From: Candidatus Fonsibacter lacus
GTDB taxonomy: Bacteria > Pseudomonadota > Gammaproteobacteria > Burkholderiales > Burkholderiaceae_C
NCBI GenBank assembly: GCA_009921245.1
Contig: RFXW01000007.1
Span: forward strand, 1-33,109
DNA: 33,109 nucleotides
Direction of reading: 5' to 3'
Below, one piece after another: positions 16,500 to 26,717 of the stretch. Numbering within the stretch: position 1 is the stretch's first letter; each line of letters begins with the position of its first letter. The position numbers and the translations under genes are program-made. The notes under the pieces are model-generated. The model worked only from the letters and a program-made list of their open reading frames with translations. It made no database searches and was not told the origin of the DNA.

Positions 16500-17976
16500 G
16501 GCGGCGCCATCCAGCCCCGGCCGGGGTTTATTTCAGCGCGAGCAACGCAGCCTGTTTGGCGAAATCCTAGACTGGATGCTCACGCCGTTGCTGCTGCTGT
16601 GGCCGCTGTCGTTGGCGTTGACTTGGTGGGTGGCGCAAAACATTGCAAGCAAACCATTTGACCGTAACCTGGTTTTTCAGCTCGAAACCATGGCGCAACA
16701 GCTGCAACGCGCCACGCCGGGTGAGACCGAGCGCTGGTCGGAGCTGCTTGACGCGCAGTTGCGTGGCGACGAAGGCGATTTGATGTTTTACCAAATGATG
16801 CGTGCCGATGGCCGCATTGCCTTAGGCGACAACGACCTGCCGCTGCCCGGCGGCAACGCGCCACCGCAGGTGGGGCAAGCGCTGGTGCGTGACGGTGTGA
16901 TGCGTGGCCAAACGGTGCGCGTGGCCTATATGTGGATGCAGCAACCCAACGCCACGCCCGGTGCGTTGGCGTTGCTGCAGGTGGCCGAAACCACCAACAA
17001 GCGCGCCACGCTGGCCACCGAAATCATCAAGGGCGTGATGGTGCCGCAATTTGTCATCCTGCCGCTGGCGGTGTTGCTGGTGTGGCTGGCGCTGGTGCGC
17101 GGCATTCGCCCGCTCAATCACCTGGAGGCGCGCATCCGCGCCCGACGCCCCGACGACCTAAGCCCGCTGGACGATCAGCAGGTGCCGCAAGAAGTCGCAC
17201 CGCTGGTGTCCTCCATCAACGACTTGCTCACCAAGCTCAAAACCTCGCTGTCATCGCAACGCCGTTTTTTGGCTGACGCGGCGCATCAGCTCAAAACCCC
17301 TTTGGCCGGGCTACGCATGCAAGCCGATTTGGCGCAACGCCAAACCCACGCGCAGGATCTGCAAGGCGCACTGCAACACATTGCCCGCGCCAGCGTGCGC
17401 GCCACCCACACAGTCAACCAACTGCTGGCTTTGGCGCGCGCCGAAACCACCGGCCGCGTCCAAACCACCGAACCGGTGGATTTGGCGGCGCTGGTGATCG
17501 AAGCGGTTCAAGACGGCGTGTCGCGCGCGCTGAACAAACGCATCGACTTGGGCTATGAGGGGCCCGAGCGCCTGCCACCCGAGTGCTTGCGCGAGGGCAA
17601 TCCGGTGCTGCTCATGGAATTGATACGCAACCTGCTCGACAACGCTTTGCAGTACGTTCCCGAGGGCGGACGCATCACCGCGCGCGTGCTGGGCGACCCT
17701 TTCAGCGGGGTGGTGGTGGTGCAAGTGGAAGACGACGGCCCGGGCATTGCGCCAGCCGAGCGCGAGTTGGTGCTGCAGCCTTTTTACCGCGCGTTGGGCA
17801 CCAACGTTGAGGGCTCGGGGTTGGGGCTGGCCATCGTGCAGCAAGTGGCCACGCAGCACGGCGGCCAAGTCGAGATGAGCGACGCGCACCCGCGACGCGC
17901 ACAACCAGGCCTGTTGGTTAGCGTGCGCTTTGGCGCGCCGCGCAACCAGGCAGCGGCGGCGGATTCAAGCCATTAA
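16480..17976 (+). CDS. Sensor histidine kinase with 2CSK_N-type sensor region
   Basis: A 498-residue inner-membrane kinase. Transmembrane segments are at about 33-52 and 186-206, enclosing a periplasmic domain of about 130 residues like that of TctE/QseC-type kinases. A HAMP-like stretch follows, then the H-box FLADAAHQLKTPL with His269, the N-box ELIRNLLDNALQY with Asn384 and Asn388, the G1 box DDGPGIAP (418-425) and GSGLGLAIV (445-453). All catalytic motifs are intact. The start is taken as the TTG at 16480, overlapping the regulator gene by 20 bases; the next ATG (at Met33) would cut off the conserved RSLFGEILDW segment. Its signal is unknown. The end overlaps convergent GST by 12 bases. 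Confidence 0.9.
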   Translation: MKKSPTKAAPSSPGRGLFQREQRSLFGEILDWMLTPLLLLWPLSLALTWWVAQNIASKPFDRNLVFQLETMAQQLQRATPGETERWSELLDAQLRGDEGDLMFYQMMRADGRIALGDNDLPLPGGNAPPQVGQALVRDGVMRGQTVRVAYMWMQQPNATPGALALLQVAETTNKRATLATEIIKGVMVPQFVILPLAVLLVWLALVRGIRPLNHLEARIRARRPDDLSPLDDQQVPQEVAPLVSSINDLLTKLKTSLSSQRRFLADAAHQLKTPLAGLRMQADLAQRQTHAQDLQGALQHIARASVRATHTVNQLLALARAETTGRVQTTEPVDLAALVIEAVQDGVSRALNKRIDLGYEGPERLPPECLREGNPVLLMELIRNLLDNALQYVPEGGRITARVLGDPFSGVVVVQVEDDGPGIAPAERELVLQPFYRALGTNVEGSGLGLAIVQQVATQHGGQVEMSDAHPRRAQPGLLVSVRFGAPRNQAAAADSSH

Positions 17977-18606
17977 GTTCAGCTGCAAGCGCTCGCGTTG
18001 CACCACCTCAGCCACAGGCGGGAGCTCGGCAAAGCGTTGTGCCAAGGCCCAGGTTTTCGCATAGCCGGTGGGGTCGATACGCGCTATGCTGCCCCAGCGC
18101 AACAGCGTTAAGGCGTAAGCGTCCAGCGCGCCGGGCTTGGCCCCACCAAGCCAGCCACCCTCAGCCCGCTGCACCAGCGCCTCCAATTCGGCCAGGCGCT
18201 GCGCATACAGTTGCGTGTTGAATACGCGCACCGCCTCTTGCGCTTGCTTGTCGTCGGTGAATTTGTACGGCATGAACACATGGGTGAAGGTCGGGTGCAC
18301 CGTGTTGTTCATCCACAGCAGCGTGCGTAACGCTTGGGTTCGTGCCGCGGCGGTGTGCGGCAACAACTCAGCGTTGGGGTGGCAAGCGTCGAGGTGCAAC
18401 ACAATCGCCACCAATTGGTCGAGCACCAAATCGCCGTCCACCAACACCGGCACTTGGCCGCGCGGATTAACCGCTAAAAATGCCTCGCCTTGCTGCTCGC
18501 CTTTGTGCAGTTTCACCATGATGGGCTCAAACGCCGCCCCGGCCAAGGCCAAGCAAGCGTGCGGCACAAACGAGCAGGCCCCAGGCCCAAAATACAGTTG
18601 TGTCAT
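17965..18606 (-). CDS. Glutathione S-transferase family protein
   Basis: A 213-residue cytosolic GST. The thioredoxin-like N-terminal domain begins LYFGPGACSFVPHACLALAG, where Cys11-Ser12 resembles the active-site Cys of bacterial beta-class GSTs, and includes NPRGQVPVLVDGD with the cis-proline. The all-helical C-terminal domain contains GGAKPGALDAYALTLLRW. AAAAGGAGAGG lies a few bases upstream of the ATG at 18606. It follows topB by 66 bases on the same strand and may share its transcript. Substrates range from detoxification to disulfide reduction in this class and cannot be specified. Confidence 0.9.
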   Translation of the reverse strand: MTQLYFGPGACSFVPHACLALAGAAFEPIMVKLHKGEQQGEAFLAVNPRGQVPVLVDGDLVLDQLVAIVLHLDACHPNAELLPHTAAARTQALRTLLWMNNTVHPTFTHVFMPYKFTDDKQAQEAVRVFNTQLYAQRLAELEALVQRAEGGWLGGAKPGALDAYALTLLRWGSIARIDPTGYAKTWALAQRFAELPPVAEVVQRERLQLNLMA

Positions 18607-18672
18607 GACTTCATCCTCTCCTTTTGTGGTTCATTCTGGCACGCCGCAGGCAGACCGCTCACGAGCCATCAT

Positions 18673-21246
18673 TTATGGTTTTTTTGCACTGCCACGCTTG
18701 CGCGCCGCTGCCTGCCGTGGCGGGCGCGGTGCAAATTCAAAAGCCACCTTTCCGGCTTGGGCGTCAAACACTAAAAAAGCCTTAAACGGCCGACGCGTGC
18801 GCATAGAGACAAACTTGTCCAGCAAATCGGTCTTGCCGTCTTGCAGCAGCTTGCGCATTTGCTCGGGCTCCACGGGTTGCTGCAAAATAATTTTGCCGCT
18901 CTTGAAATCGCAACTGGGCGTGGCCTGCTGCTCGGTGGTCACCGATTTGGCACAAACGTATTGGTTGCCGTGTTCGTGCACCGCTGCCCCGCATTTGGGG
19001 CAAGCGCCCAAGGTTTCAGCTTGAGAAAAATCCGCCGGCGCGTCACTGGTGCCGTCTTTGGGTTGGCCAAAGTCAAATTCAAGCTTCCATTGCTGCGCTT
19101 CTTCATCGTGCACCAAAGCCAACTCAGCGGCAAACGGCCAGCCCGCTTTGGAGCGAAAACCATCGAGCGGGCCGATACGGCGCGCCTGCAAAAAGGCGTC
19201 GGCCTCGTGCGCCTCAAACAAACGCGACCCCGGTGACTTGGTAAACGAAAAGCCGCACCCTTGCCCCTGCCCATCGGCCCCGACACAGGCGTAGCGCCGG
19301 TAGTTCTCGCGCACCACCCCGCCGCACTGCGGGCAGGGCTGGGTCAGCGTGGCGTAATCGCCCGGCACGGTGTCGCGGTCGTAAGACTTGGCTTTGGTGA
19401 CCACCCGCTCGGTCATTTCGGTGATGTCGCGCATAAAGGCCTGCCGGCTAAGCTGGCCGCGCTCCATGAGCGAGAGCTTATGCTCCCAACCACCGGTCAG
19501 TTCTGGCCGCGTGAGCTCCTCCACATCCAGCCCGCGCAGCAAGGTCATGAGCTGAAACGCCTTGGCTGTTGGCAGCAGCTCGCGCCCCTCGCGCAACATG
19601 TATTTCTCGCTCAACAACCCTTCAATAATGGCCGCGCGCGTCGCTGGCGTGCCCAGTCCCTTGTCTTCCATGGCCTCACGCAGCTCATCGTCTTCCATGC
19701 GCTTGCCCACGCTCTCCATCGCCGACAGCAACGTGGCCTCGCTGTAGCGCGCCGGTGGTTTGGTGTGCAACGCCTTGGCCAGTACCTCGTCCACCTCGGC
19801 GCCCTCGCCTTTGACCAGCGCCACCAAGGCTTTGTCGTCGTCGCCTTCGTCTTGTACCTCTTGGCCGTAGATCGCCAACCACCCGGGTTTAACCAACACC
19901 TTGCCCTCAGATTTGAAGGCGTGCTCGCCCACGCGGCTGATACGGGTGGTGATCAAAAACTCCGCCGCAGGATAAAACACTGCCAAGAATCGCCGCACCA
20001 CCAGCGTGTACAGCTTGTACTCCGCTTCCGATAAGCCACTGGGCGCTTGCAGCGTGGGGATGATGGCAAAGTGGTCGCTGATTTTTTTGTCGTCAAACAC
20101 CCGTGGCAGTTTGCGAATGTAGTCGTCGGCCAAGGCTTTTTGCGCGTGTGGAGCCAAGTCTTTGAGTCCACTGTCCACCAACATCGCCACCGTTTGTTTG
20201 ACGGTGGGTAGGTAGTCTTCGGGCAAGGCGCGCGAGTCGGTACGCGGGTAGGTGAGCGCCTTGTGCCGTTCATAAAGGCTTTGCGCCAGTTGCAAGGTGG
20301 TTTTGGCCGAGTACCCAAAGCGGGCGTTGGCCTCGCGCTGCAGCGACGTTAGATCGAACAGCGGCGGGCTGCTTTTGCTCGACGGCTTGGCTTGGTCGGT
20401 AACTTCGGCGCGCTGACCCTGCACCGCCTGCACCACGGCCAGCGCCTGGGCCTCGTTCCATAAGCGGTCTTCGCGCCGATCGCTGTCGTCGTTTTTCTTA
20501 AACGCCGGGTCAAACCATTTGCCAGCGTACGCACCCGCAGCCACACCAAAACTGGCATGCACCTCCCAATAGGCACGCGGCACAAATTTGCGTATGGTCT
20601 CCTCGCGCGAAACAACCAGGCTAAGCGTGGGCGTTTGCACCCTGCCCACGGTGGTGAGAAAAAACCCACCATCGCGCGAGTTAAAGGCCGTCATGGCGCG
20701 CGTGCCATTGATGCCCACCAGCCAATCGGCCTCCGAGCGACAGCGCGCGGCATCGGCCAAAGGCTGCATGCTTTGGTCACTGCGCAAGGCGGCAAAGCCA
20801 TCGCGAATCGCCTGCGGCGTCATGGACTGCAGCCACAGCCGCTGCACCGGCTTGGCGGCACTTTTGCCGCTTTGGGCGAATTGCAAAATCAGGCGAAAAA
20901 TCAACTCGCCTTCGCGCCCCGCGTCGCACGCATTGATGATTTGTCCCACGTCTTTACGCTTGATCAGTTTGACCACGGCGTTCAGCCGAGACTTGGATTT
21001 TTCAATCGGGCGCACGTCGAACGTGGGGGGCAGCACCGGCAGGTTGGCAAAGCTCCATTTGCCCCGTTTGACGTCCAGCCCTTCGGGTGCAGCAATTTCC
21101 ACCAAATGCCCCACCGCCGATGTCACCACCCATTGATCGTTTTCAAAGTGGTTGTCGTGCTTTTCAAACTTGCTGGTTTGCGGCGTTAAGGCCCGCACAA
21201 TATCTTGCGCCACCGAAGGCTTTTCAGCGATTACCAAGGTTTTCAT
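18673..21246 (-). CDS. topB: DNA topoisomerase III
   Basis: An 857-residue type IA topoisomerase that decatenates and relaxes DNA, commonly with RecQ-type helicases. The TOPRIM domain has Glu8 in VIAEKPSVAQD and the acidic motif DAGREGE at 108-114. The catalytic tyrosine is Tyr333 in LTYPRTDSRALPED, followed by the family's SRQAFMRDI region. The C-terminal part holds two zinc-finger-like repeats (CPQCGG...C and CPKCGA...C) and a basic tail (RPPRQAAARKRGSAKKP). It is longer than E. coli TopB (653), as is common in Betaproteobacteria. The ATG at 21246 begins the conserved MKTLVIAEKP; an upstream extension of 21 codons has no family support. It is divergent from the SET-domain gene. Confidence 0.95.
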   Translation of the reverse strand: MKTLVIAEKPSVAQDIVRALTPQTSKFEKHDNHFENDQWVVTSAVGHLVEIAAPEGLDVKRGKWSFANLPVLPPTFDVRPIEKSKSRLNAVVKLIKRKDVGQIINACDAGREGELIFRLILQFAQSGKSAAKPVQRLWLQSMTPQAIRDGFAALRSDQSMQPLADAARCRSEADWLVGINGTRAMTAFNSRDGGFFLTTVGRVQTPTLSLVVSREETIRKFVPRAYWEVHASFGVAAGAYAGKWFDPAFKKNDDSDRREDRLWNEAQALAVVQAVQGQRAEVTDQAKPSSKSSPPLFDLTSLQREANARFGYSAKTTLQLAQSLYERHKALTYPRTDSRALPEDYLPTVKQTVAMLVDSGLKDLAPHAQKALADDYIRKLPRVFDDKKISDHFAIIPTLQAPSGLSEAEYKLYTLVVRRFLAVFYPAAEFLITTRISRVGEHAFKSEGKVLVKPGWLAIYGQEVQDEGDDDKALVALVKGEGAEVDEVLAKALHTKPPARYSEATLLSAMESVGKRMEDDELREAMEDKGLGTPATRAAIIEGLLSEKYMLREGRELLPTAKAFQLMTLLRGLDVEELTRPELTGGWEHKLSLMERGQLSRQAFMRDITEMTERVVTKAKSYDRDTVPGDYATLTQPCPQCGGVVRENYRRYACVGADGQGQGCGFSFTKSPGSRLFEAHEADAFLQARRIGPLDGFRSKAGWPFAAELALVHDEEAQQWKLEFDFGQPKDGTSDAPADFSQAETLGACPKCGAAVHEHGNQYVCAKSVTTEQQATPSCDFKSGKIILQQPVEPEQMRKLLQDGKTDLLDKFVSMRTRRPFKAFLVFDAQAGKVAFEFAPRPPRQAAARKRGSAKKP

Positions 21247-21323
21247 GGCTGTGTCTACAATCCCTTCTCGCGTGCACTTGGGTGCACCCGTCTTCGCGCA
21301 CGTTACCAAATTTTTTTGTTGCC
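21247..21323. promoter_or_regulatory. Divergent control region of topB and the SET-domain gene
   Basis: On the plus strand TACAAT at 21256-21261 is a good -10 for the SET-domain gene, about 63 bases before its ATG; no strong -35 is seen. Two GTGCAC palindromes (21272-21277 and 21282-21287) lie exactly 10 bp apart, and the second sits in the perfect palindrome GGGTGCACCC (21280-21289). This could be an operator, but no regulator is identified. Confidence 0.4.
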
Positions 21324-21820
21324 ATGGCCAAACTGGTTCTCACCCCACCCCGTCAACGCTTGCAAACGCGAGGCTCATCGGTGCACGGCAAGGGCGTTTT
21401 TGCGTTGGTGGACATCCCCAAAGGCGAGGTGCTGATTGAGTACAAGGGGGAGCGCATCAGCTGGAAAAAGGCGCTCAAGCGCCACCCCCACGACCCCCAG
21501 CAACCCAATCACACGTTTTACTTTACGCTAGAAGATGGTCGCGTCATCGACGCCGCCTACGGTGGCAACAAGGCGCGCTGGATCAATCACAGCTGAAGGC
21601 GCGCTGGATCAATCACAGCTGCCAACCCAACTGTGAAGCGTTTGAACAAGACGGCCGAGTTTACATACGCAGCGTGCGCGCGATTCGTGCCGGCCAAGAG
21701 CTCAATTACGACTACGAGCTCGACGTTGACGGCCGACAAACGGCGCAGCTCAAGCGTGACTACGCGTGCCATTGCGGCGCCAAAAGTTGTCGTGGCACCA
21801 TGCTGGCGCGGCGTCGCTAA
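21324..21820 (+). pseudogene. SET-domain protein, frameshifted by a 26-bp tandem duplication
   Basis: The gene opens at the ATG at 21324 and reads a SET domain: GSSVHGKGVFALVDIPKGEV, then EYKGERISW, FTLEDGRVIDAAYGGNKARWINHS, and stops at 21596. A second frame continues exactly where the first breaks off, with WINHSCQPNCEAF, ELNYDYELDVDG and the post-SET CHCGAKSCRG, to a TAA at 21820. Removing one copy of the 26-bp repeat restores one frame of 156 residues with both halves of the SAM-binding site (RWINHSCQPNC and YDYEL). Bacterial stand-alone SET proteins are candidate lysine methyltransferases of unknown substrate. With the duplication, only a 90-residue fragment without the active site is made. 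An assembly artefact is possible. Confidence 0.88.
21570..21621 (+). repeat. Perfect 26-bp tandem duplication inside the SET-domain gene
   Basis: Bases 21570-21595 and 21596-21621 are identical (each runs from AAGGCGCGC to CACAGCTG) with no spacer. Twenty-six is not a multiple of three, so the second copy shifts the frame and the first copy ends in an in-frame TGA at 21594-21596 created by the junction. Confidence 0.97.
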
Positions 21821-21850
21821 CCCCCGGCCAACCCACGCAAAGGCTTGGGT

Positions 21851-22614
21851 GTGTTAGCCCAACCCCACAGCCTCGAAGCCTGGCAACAAGCCACCCACCA
21901 GGCCGCTCAAGCCTGCGTCGGTTGGTTGCCAATGCAAGCCGAGTTGTTGCCGCGCGTGGACTCAACCAACAGCGTTTTGCTTGAACGCGCCCGCACCGGG
22001 CACGCACCCGCCACCCTGCTTGTGGCTTACCACCAGCAGGCGGGGCGTGGACGCGGTCAACGGCTCTGGCACAGCGAACCGGGGCAGCACCTCACCTTCT
22101 CGCTGGGACTGCCGCTGCAACCGGTGTCATGGAGCGGGTTGTCGCTGGCCGTGGGCGTGGCGCTGGCCGAGCAGTTGCCACCGCAGGTGCAGGTGAAATG
22201 GCCGAACGACTTGTGGGTGAACGACGCCAAATTGGGTGGCGTGCTGATTGAGTCGGTGCAGCGCGGCGAACACGCCTATTGCGTGGTTGGCGTTGGCATC
22301 AATGGCGCCAGCGCGCCGCACCTACCGAATCAAGCCACCACCTGCTTGCAGGCACTGGCCCCGGAACACGCGCCGAGCACTTGGTTGCCGCGTTTGGTGC
22401 CCGCCGTGGTGCGCACCCTGCTACACTTTTTATCCGATGATTTCGCGCCTTGGGTGCCGCGGTTTGCGGCGCGCGACGCCTTAAGCGGTCGGCAGGTGTG
22501 GTTATCAGATGGCCGACAAGGCCGCGCCGAAGGGGTGAACAAGCAGGGGGCGTTGCAACTGCGCCTACCCCAAGGCTTAACAGAGATCGTGACTGAAGAA
22601 GTGAGCGTAAGACC

Positions 22615-22621
<7 letters not shown>
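21851..22621 (+). CDS. birA: Biotin--[acetyl-CoA-carboxylase] ligase, monofunctional
   Basis: A 256-residue biotin protein ligase that makes biotinyl-AMP and attaches biotin to the carboxyl carrier protein AccB. The catalytic motifs are RVDSTNSVLLERA, AGRGRGQRLW at about 64-73, KWPNDLWV (116-123) and KLGGVLIE with the biotin-contacting Lys127. The N-terminal winged helix of E. coli BirA is absent, so it should not repress transcription. The proposed start is a GTG at 21851, seven bases after AAAGG; the TTG at 21845 is too close to that site. It lies 30 bases after the SET-domain gene and overlaps the start of a small membrane ORF. Confidence 0.93.
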
Positions 22622-23831
<1,210 letters not shown>

Positions 23832-23858
23832 TCAAGCCAGCCAGGCTTGCCACAAGGG

Positions 23859-25892
23859 CTAGCGCGCCAAGGCCACTTGCACCGTATCGGCCACGTTTTC
23901 AGGCGTAAAACCAAAGTGTTGGAACAAATCGGCCGCCGGCGCCGATTCACCAAACACATCGATGCCCACCACCGCGGCGCAGCCGTATTTCCACCAGCCA
24001 CTGGTGCTACCCATCTCAACCGCCACGCGCGGCACATGGGGCGGCAGCACCTGTTGTTGGTAGGCGATGTCTTGCCGATCAAAGGCTTGGGTGCACGGCA
24101 TGGAGACCACCCGCACCCCAATGCCACGCTGCGCGAGCAGGTCTTGGGCACGCAGCGCCAACGACACCTCAGAGCCCGTGGCAATCAGCACCGCGCGCAG
24201 CTTGGACTGCCCCACCTCGGTCGGCTCAGCCAACACATAGCCGCCACGGGCAATCGCCTGGGGCTCGGCCTTGGGGGCATGCGGCAAGGACTGGCGCGAC
24301 AACAACAACGCGCTTGGGCGGCGCGTGGCTTGCAACGCCTCGTGCCAGGCCACCAAGGTTTCGGCTACATCACACGGGCGCCAAACGTCAAGGCCAGGAA
24401 TCAGGCGCAAACTGGCGGCATGCTCAATGCTTTGGTGGGTCGGGCCGTCTTCACCCAAACCAATGCTGTCGTGGGTGAAGACGTGCACCACGCGACGCTT
24501 CATAAGCGCGGCCATGCGCAACGCGTTGCGCGAGTAATCGCTGAACGTTAAAAACGTGCCGCCGTAGGGAATGAAGCCGCCGTGCAAAGCCACCCCGTTC
24601 ATGATGGCGGCCATGCCAAATTCCCGCACCCCGTAATTCACATGCACCGGGGCTTGACTGCTGGGGTTCACCACACGACCGGCCAAATCCATGCGCAAGG
24701 GGGTCATGTCGGGCGTCAGCGTGAGGTTGGAGCCGGTGAGGTCGGCCGAGCCGCCAAGTAGTTCGGGCAGTTGCTTGGCCAACAAGCCCAACGCCATTTG
24801 CGACGCTTTGCGCGAGGCCACGCCCTCGGCCTTGCGCTCGGCATCGGCCAGCGCTTGCTTGATCGCTGCGGGCAACGCCTTGGGCAATTCAGCGTTCCAG
24901 CGGCGTTGCAGTTCTTTGGCCAAATCCGGGTAGGCCTTGGCGTAGGCTTGCCAACGTTGTTGCCATTCACCATGCATGGCCGCGCCACGCGCGCGACCGT
25001 CCCAGGCACGGGCAACCGCCTCGGGCACCTCAAACGGCTGGGCTTGCCAATCGAGGGCTTGCCGCGTCAGCGCAATTTCTTCGGCGCCCAACGGTTCGCC
25101 GTGCGCCTTGGCCGTGCCCACGCGATTCGGTGAGCCCTGACCAATGTTGGTTTGGCACACCACCAGCACCGGCTTTTCGCTGCGCTTGGCGTCGTTCAAG
25201 GCGCGGTCGATCGCCGCCATGTCGTGGCCGTTGATCGGGCCGATCACATGCCAGCCATAGGCCACAAAACGCGCGGCGGTGTCGTCCACAAACCAAGGGC
25301 GAACTTGACCGTCAATGGAGATGCCGTTGTCATCGTAGATGGCCACCAGCTTGTTTAACCGCCACGCCCCGGCCAGGGCGCAGGCTTCGTGGCTGATGCC
25401 TTCCATCAGGCAGCCATCGCCCAAAAACACCCAGGTGCGGTGATCCACCACCGCGTGCCCGGGGCGGTTGAATTGGGCAGCCAGCAGTTTTTCGGCCAGC
25501 GCCATGCCCACCGCGTTGGTGAGGCCCTGACCCAGCGGGCCGGTGGTGGTCTCGACACCCGGCGTGACATCAACCTCGGGGTGGCCCGGTGTCAGACTGT
25601 GGAGCTGGCGAAAGCGCTTGAGCTCGGCCATGGGCAAGCGATAGCCACTGAGGTGCAACAACGCGTACAACAGCATGGAGCCGTGTCCGTTGGAAAGCAC
25701 AAAGCGATCGCGATCGGCCCACTGCGGCTGCTCCGGGTGGTGGCGCAGGTGCTTTTGCCACAAGACAGTGGCTATATCTGCCATCCCCATCGGCGCGCCC
25801 GGGTGCCCCGAATTGGCCTGCTGCACGGCGTCCATGGCCAAGGCGCGAATGGCGTTGGGCAAGGCTGGATGAAAAGTGGGGCTGGCAACCAT
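23859..25892 (-). CDS. tkt: Transketolase
   Basis: A 677-residue thiamine-diphosphate enzyme of the non-oxidative pentose phosphate pathway that moves two-carbon units between sugar phosphates. The N-terminal PP domain has ANSGHPGAPMGMADIA, the TPP motif GDGCLMEG...YDDNGIS and the substrate histidines in SNGHGSM and PGHPE. The Pyr domain has NYGVREFGMAAIMNG with the catalytic glutamate and THDSIGLGEDGPTHQ. The C-terminal domain ends ADTVQVALAR. GAGGAG lies a few bases upstream of the ATG at 25892. A sigma-70-like promoter is visible further upstream. No RuBisCO or other Calvin cycle gene is in the window, so the general pentose pathway role is preferred. Confidence 0.98.
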   Translation of the reverse strand: MVASPTFHPALPNAIRALAMDAVQQANSGHPGAPMGMADIATVLWQKHLRHHPEQPQWADRDRFVLSNGHGSMLLYALLHLSGYRLPMAELKRFRQLHSLTPGHPEVDVTPGVETTTGPLGQGLTNAVGMALAEKLLAAQFNRPGHAVVDHRTWVFLGDGCLMEGISHEACALAGAWRLNKLVAIYDDNGISIDGQVRPWFVDDTAARFVAYGWHVIGPINGHDMAAIDRALNDAKRSEKPVLVVCQTNIGQGSPNRVGTAKAHGEPLGAEEIALTRQALDWQAQPFEVPEAVARAWDGRARGAAMHGEWQQRWQAYAKAYPDLAKELQRRWNAELPKALPAAIKQALADAERKAEGVASRKASQMALGLLAKQLPELLGGSADLTGSNLTLTPDMTPLRMDLAGRVVNPSSQAPVHVNYGVREFGMAAIMNGVALHGGFIPYGGTFLTFSDYSRNALRMAALMKRRVVHVFTHDSIGLGEDGPTHQSIEHAASLRLIPGLDVWRPCDVAETLVAWHEALQATRRPSALLLSRQSLPHAPKAEPQAIARGGYVLAEPTEVGQSKLRAVLIATGSEVSLALRAQDLLAQRGIGVRVVSMPCTQAFDRQDIAYQQQVLPPHVPRVAVEMGSTSGWWKYGCAAVVGIDVFGESAPAADLFQHFGFTPENVADTVQVALAR

Positions 25893-25931
25893 GCGCTCTC
25901 CTCGTGAATCGCCAATGAAAACTTTAAGTTT

Positions 25932-25960
25932 ATCGTACCCGGGCGCCTTGCTTGAGTGAA
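25932..25960 (-). promoter_or_regulatory. Likely sigma-70 promoter of tkt
   Basis: On the minus strand TTCACT (25960-25955) and TACGAT (25937-25932) are separated by exactly 17 bases. Each matches its consensus in four of six positions. Transcription would start near 25925, about 33 bases before the tkt ATG. Confidence 0.4.
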
Positions 25961-25961
25961 A

Positions 25962-26717
25962 ATGCGGTTTATGTTGTGCGCTGCCATGGTGCTATCGGCG
26001 GGCCGCGGCCAACGCATGCAGCCGCTTACCGATTGTTGCCCCAAGCCGTTGCTACACGTTGGCGGACAGCCCTTGCTGGCGCACACGCTGGCGGGTTTGG
26101 CGCGGGCCGGCGTGGCGCACGCGTTGATTAACACGGCGTGGCTGGGCGAGCAAATCGAAGCCACATTTCCCGCCAATTTACCGGCCACCCCCGAACGCCC
26201 CAGCCTGCGCTACAGCCATGAGGGGCAGCGCTTTGGCCGCGCCCTTGAAACCGCCGGCGGTATTGCCCACGCCTTGCCACAGCTGAACGACGTGTTTTGG
26301 GTGGCCGCGGCCGACGCATTGGCACCACATTTTGCGTTTGACGCGGCGCCAGCCGCCGCCGTTTACCGTGGCGAGCACCTGGCGCATTTGTGGTTGGTGC
26401 CCAACCCCGCGCATCATCCCGCCGGTGACTTTGGCCTAGGGCCACAAGGCTTGCTGGGCAACGAACCCGGCTGGCCGCGCTACACCTACGCCACCTTTGG
26501 CGTGTTCCACCGCAGGCTGTTTGAACCCCCATGGTGCAGTCTTGCCCCAGGCAATCCACAGGGCGAGGTTGCGGCCCTGGCGCCGCTGCTGCGCCAGGCC
26601 ATCGCGCAGCGCCAAGTGGGCGGCACCGTGTACCACGGCCCTTGGATGGACGTTGGCACACCCGAGCGTTTGGCGCAGGCCCAACATTTTTTTCCTGTCA
26701 CCCCCAGCACTTTATGA
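25962..26717 (+). CDS. murU: Nucleotidyltransferase, MurU-like (MurNAc-1-phosphate uridylyltransferase)
   Basis: A 251-residue sugar-nucleotidyltransferase with a Rossmann-like fold. The signature VLSAGRGQRMQPLTDCCPKPLL is the GxGxRM-PLT-PKPL nucleotide-binding loop, ALETAGGIAHALP lies in the middle, and the acceptor Asp is probably in WVAAADAL. The C-terminal WMDVGTPERLAQA is the usual GTP/UTP-transferase ending. MurU makes UDP-MurNAc in peptidoglycan recycling together with the kinase AmgK. AmgK is not in the window but could be beyond surA, as in relatives. A mannose-1-phosphate guanylyltransferase is the alternative reading. Start candidates are GTG 25956, ATG 25962 and ATG 25971; 25962 is chosen for the GAG five bases upstream. 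Its end overlaps pepP by ATGA. Confidence 0.75.
   Translation: MRFMLCAAMVLSAGRGQRMQPLTDCCPKPLLHVGGQPLLAHTLAGLARAGVAHALINTAWLGEQIEATFPANLPATPERPSLRYSHEGQRFGRALETAGGIAHALPQLNDVFWVAAADALAPHFAFDAAPAAAVYRGEHLAHLWLVPNPAHHPAGDFGLGPQGLLGNEPGWPRYTYATFGVFHRRLFEPPWCSLAPGNPQGEVAALAPLLRQAIAQRQVGGTVYHGPWMDVGTPERLAQAQHFFPVTPSTL

Noticed and set aside
21597-21820. C-terminal SET fragment as a separate small gene
   Set aside because: It is the exact continuation of the preceding frame once one copy of the 26-bp repeat is removed, so it belongs to the same disrupted gene.
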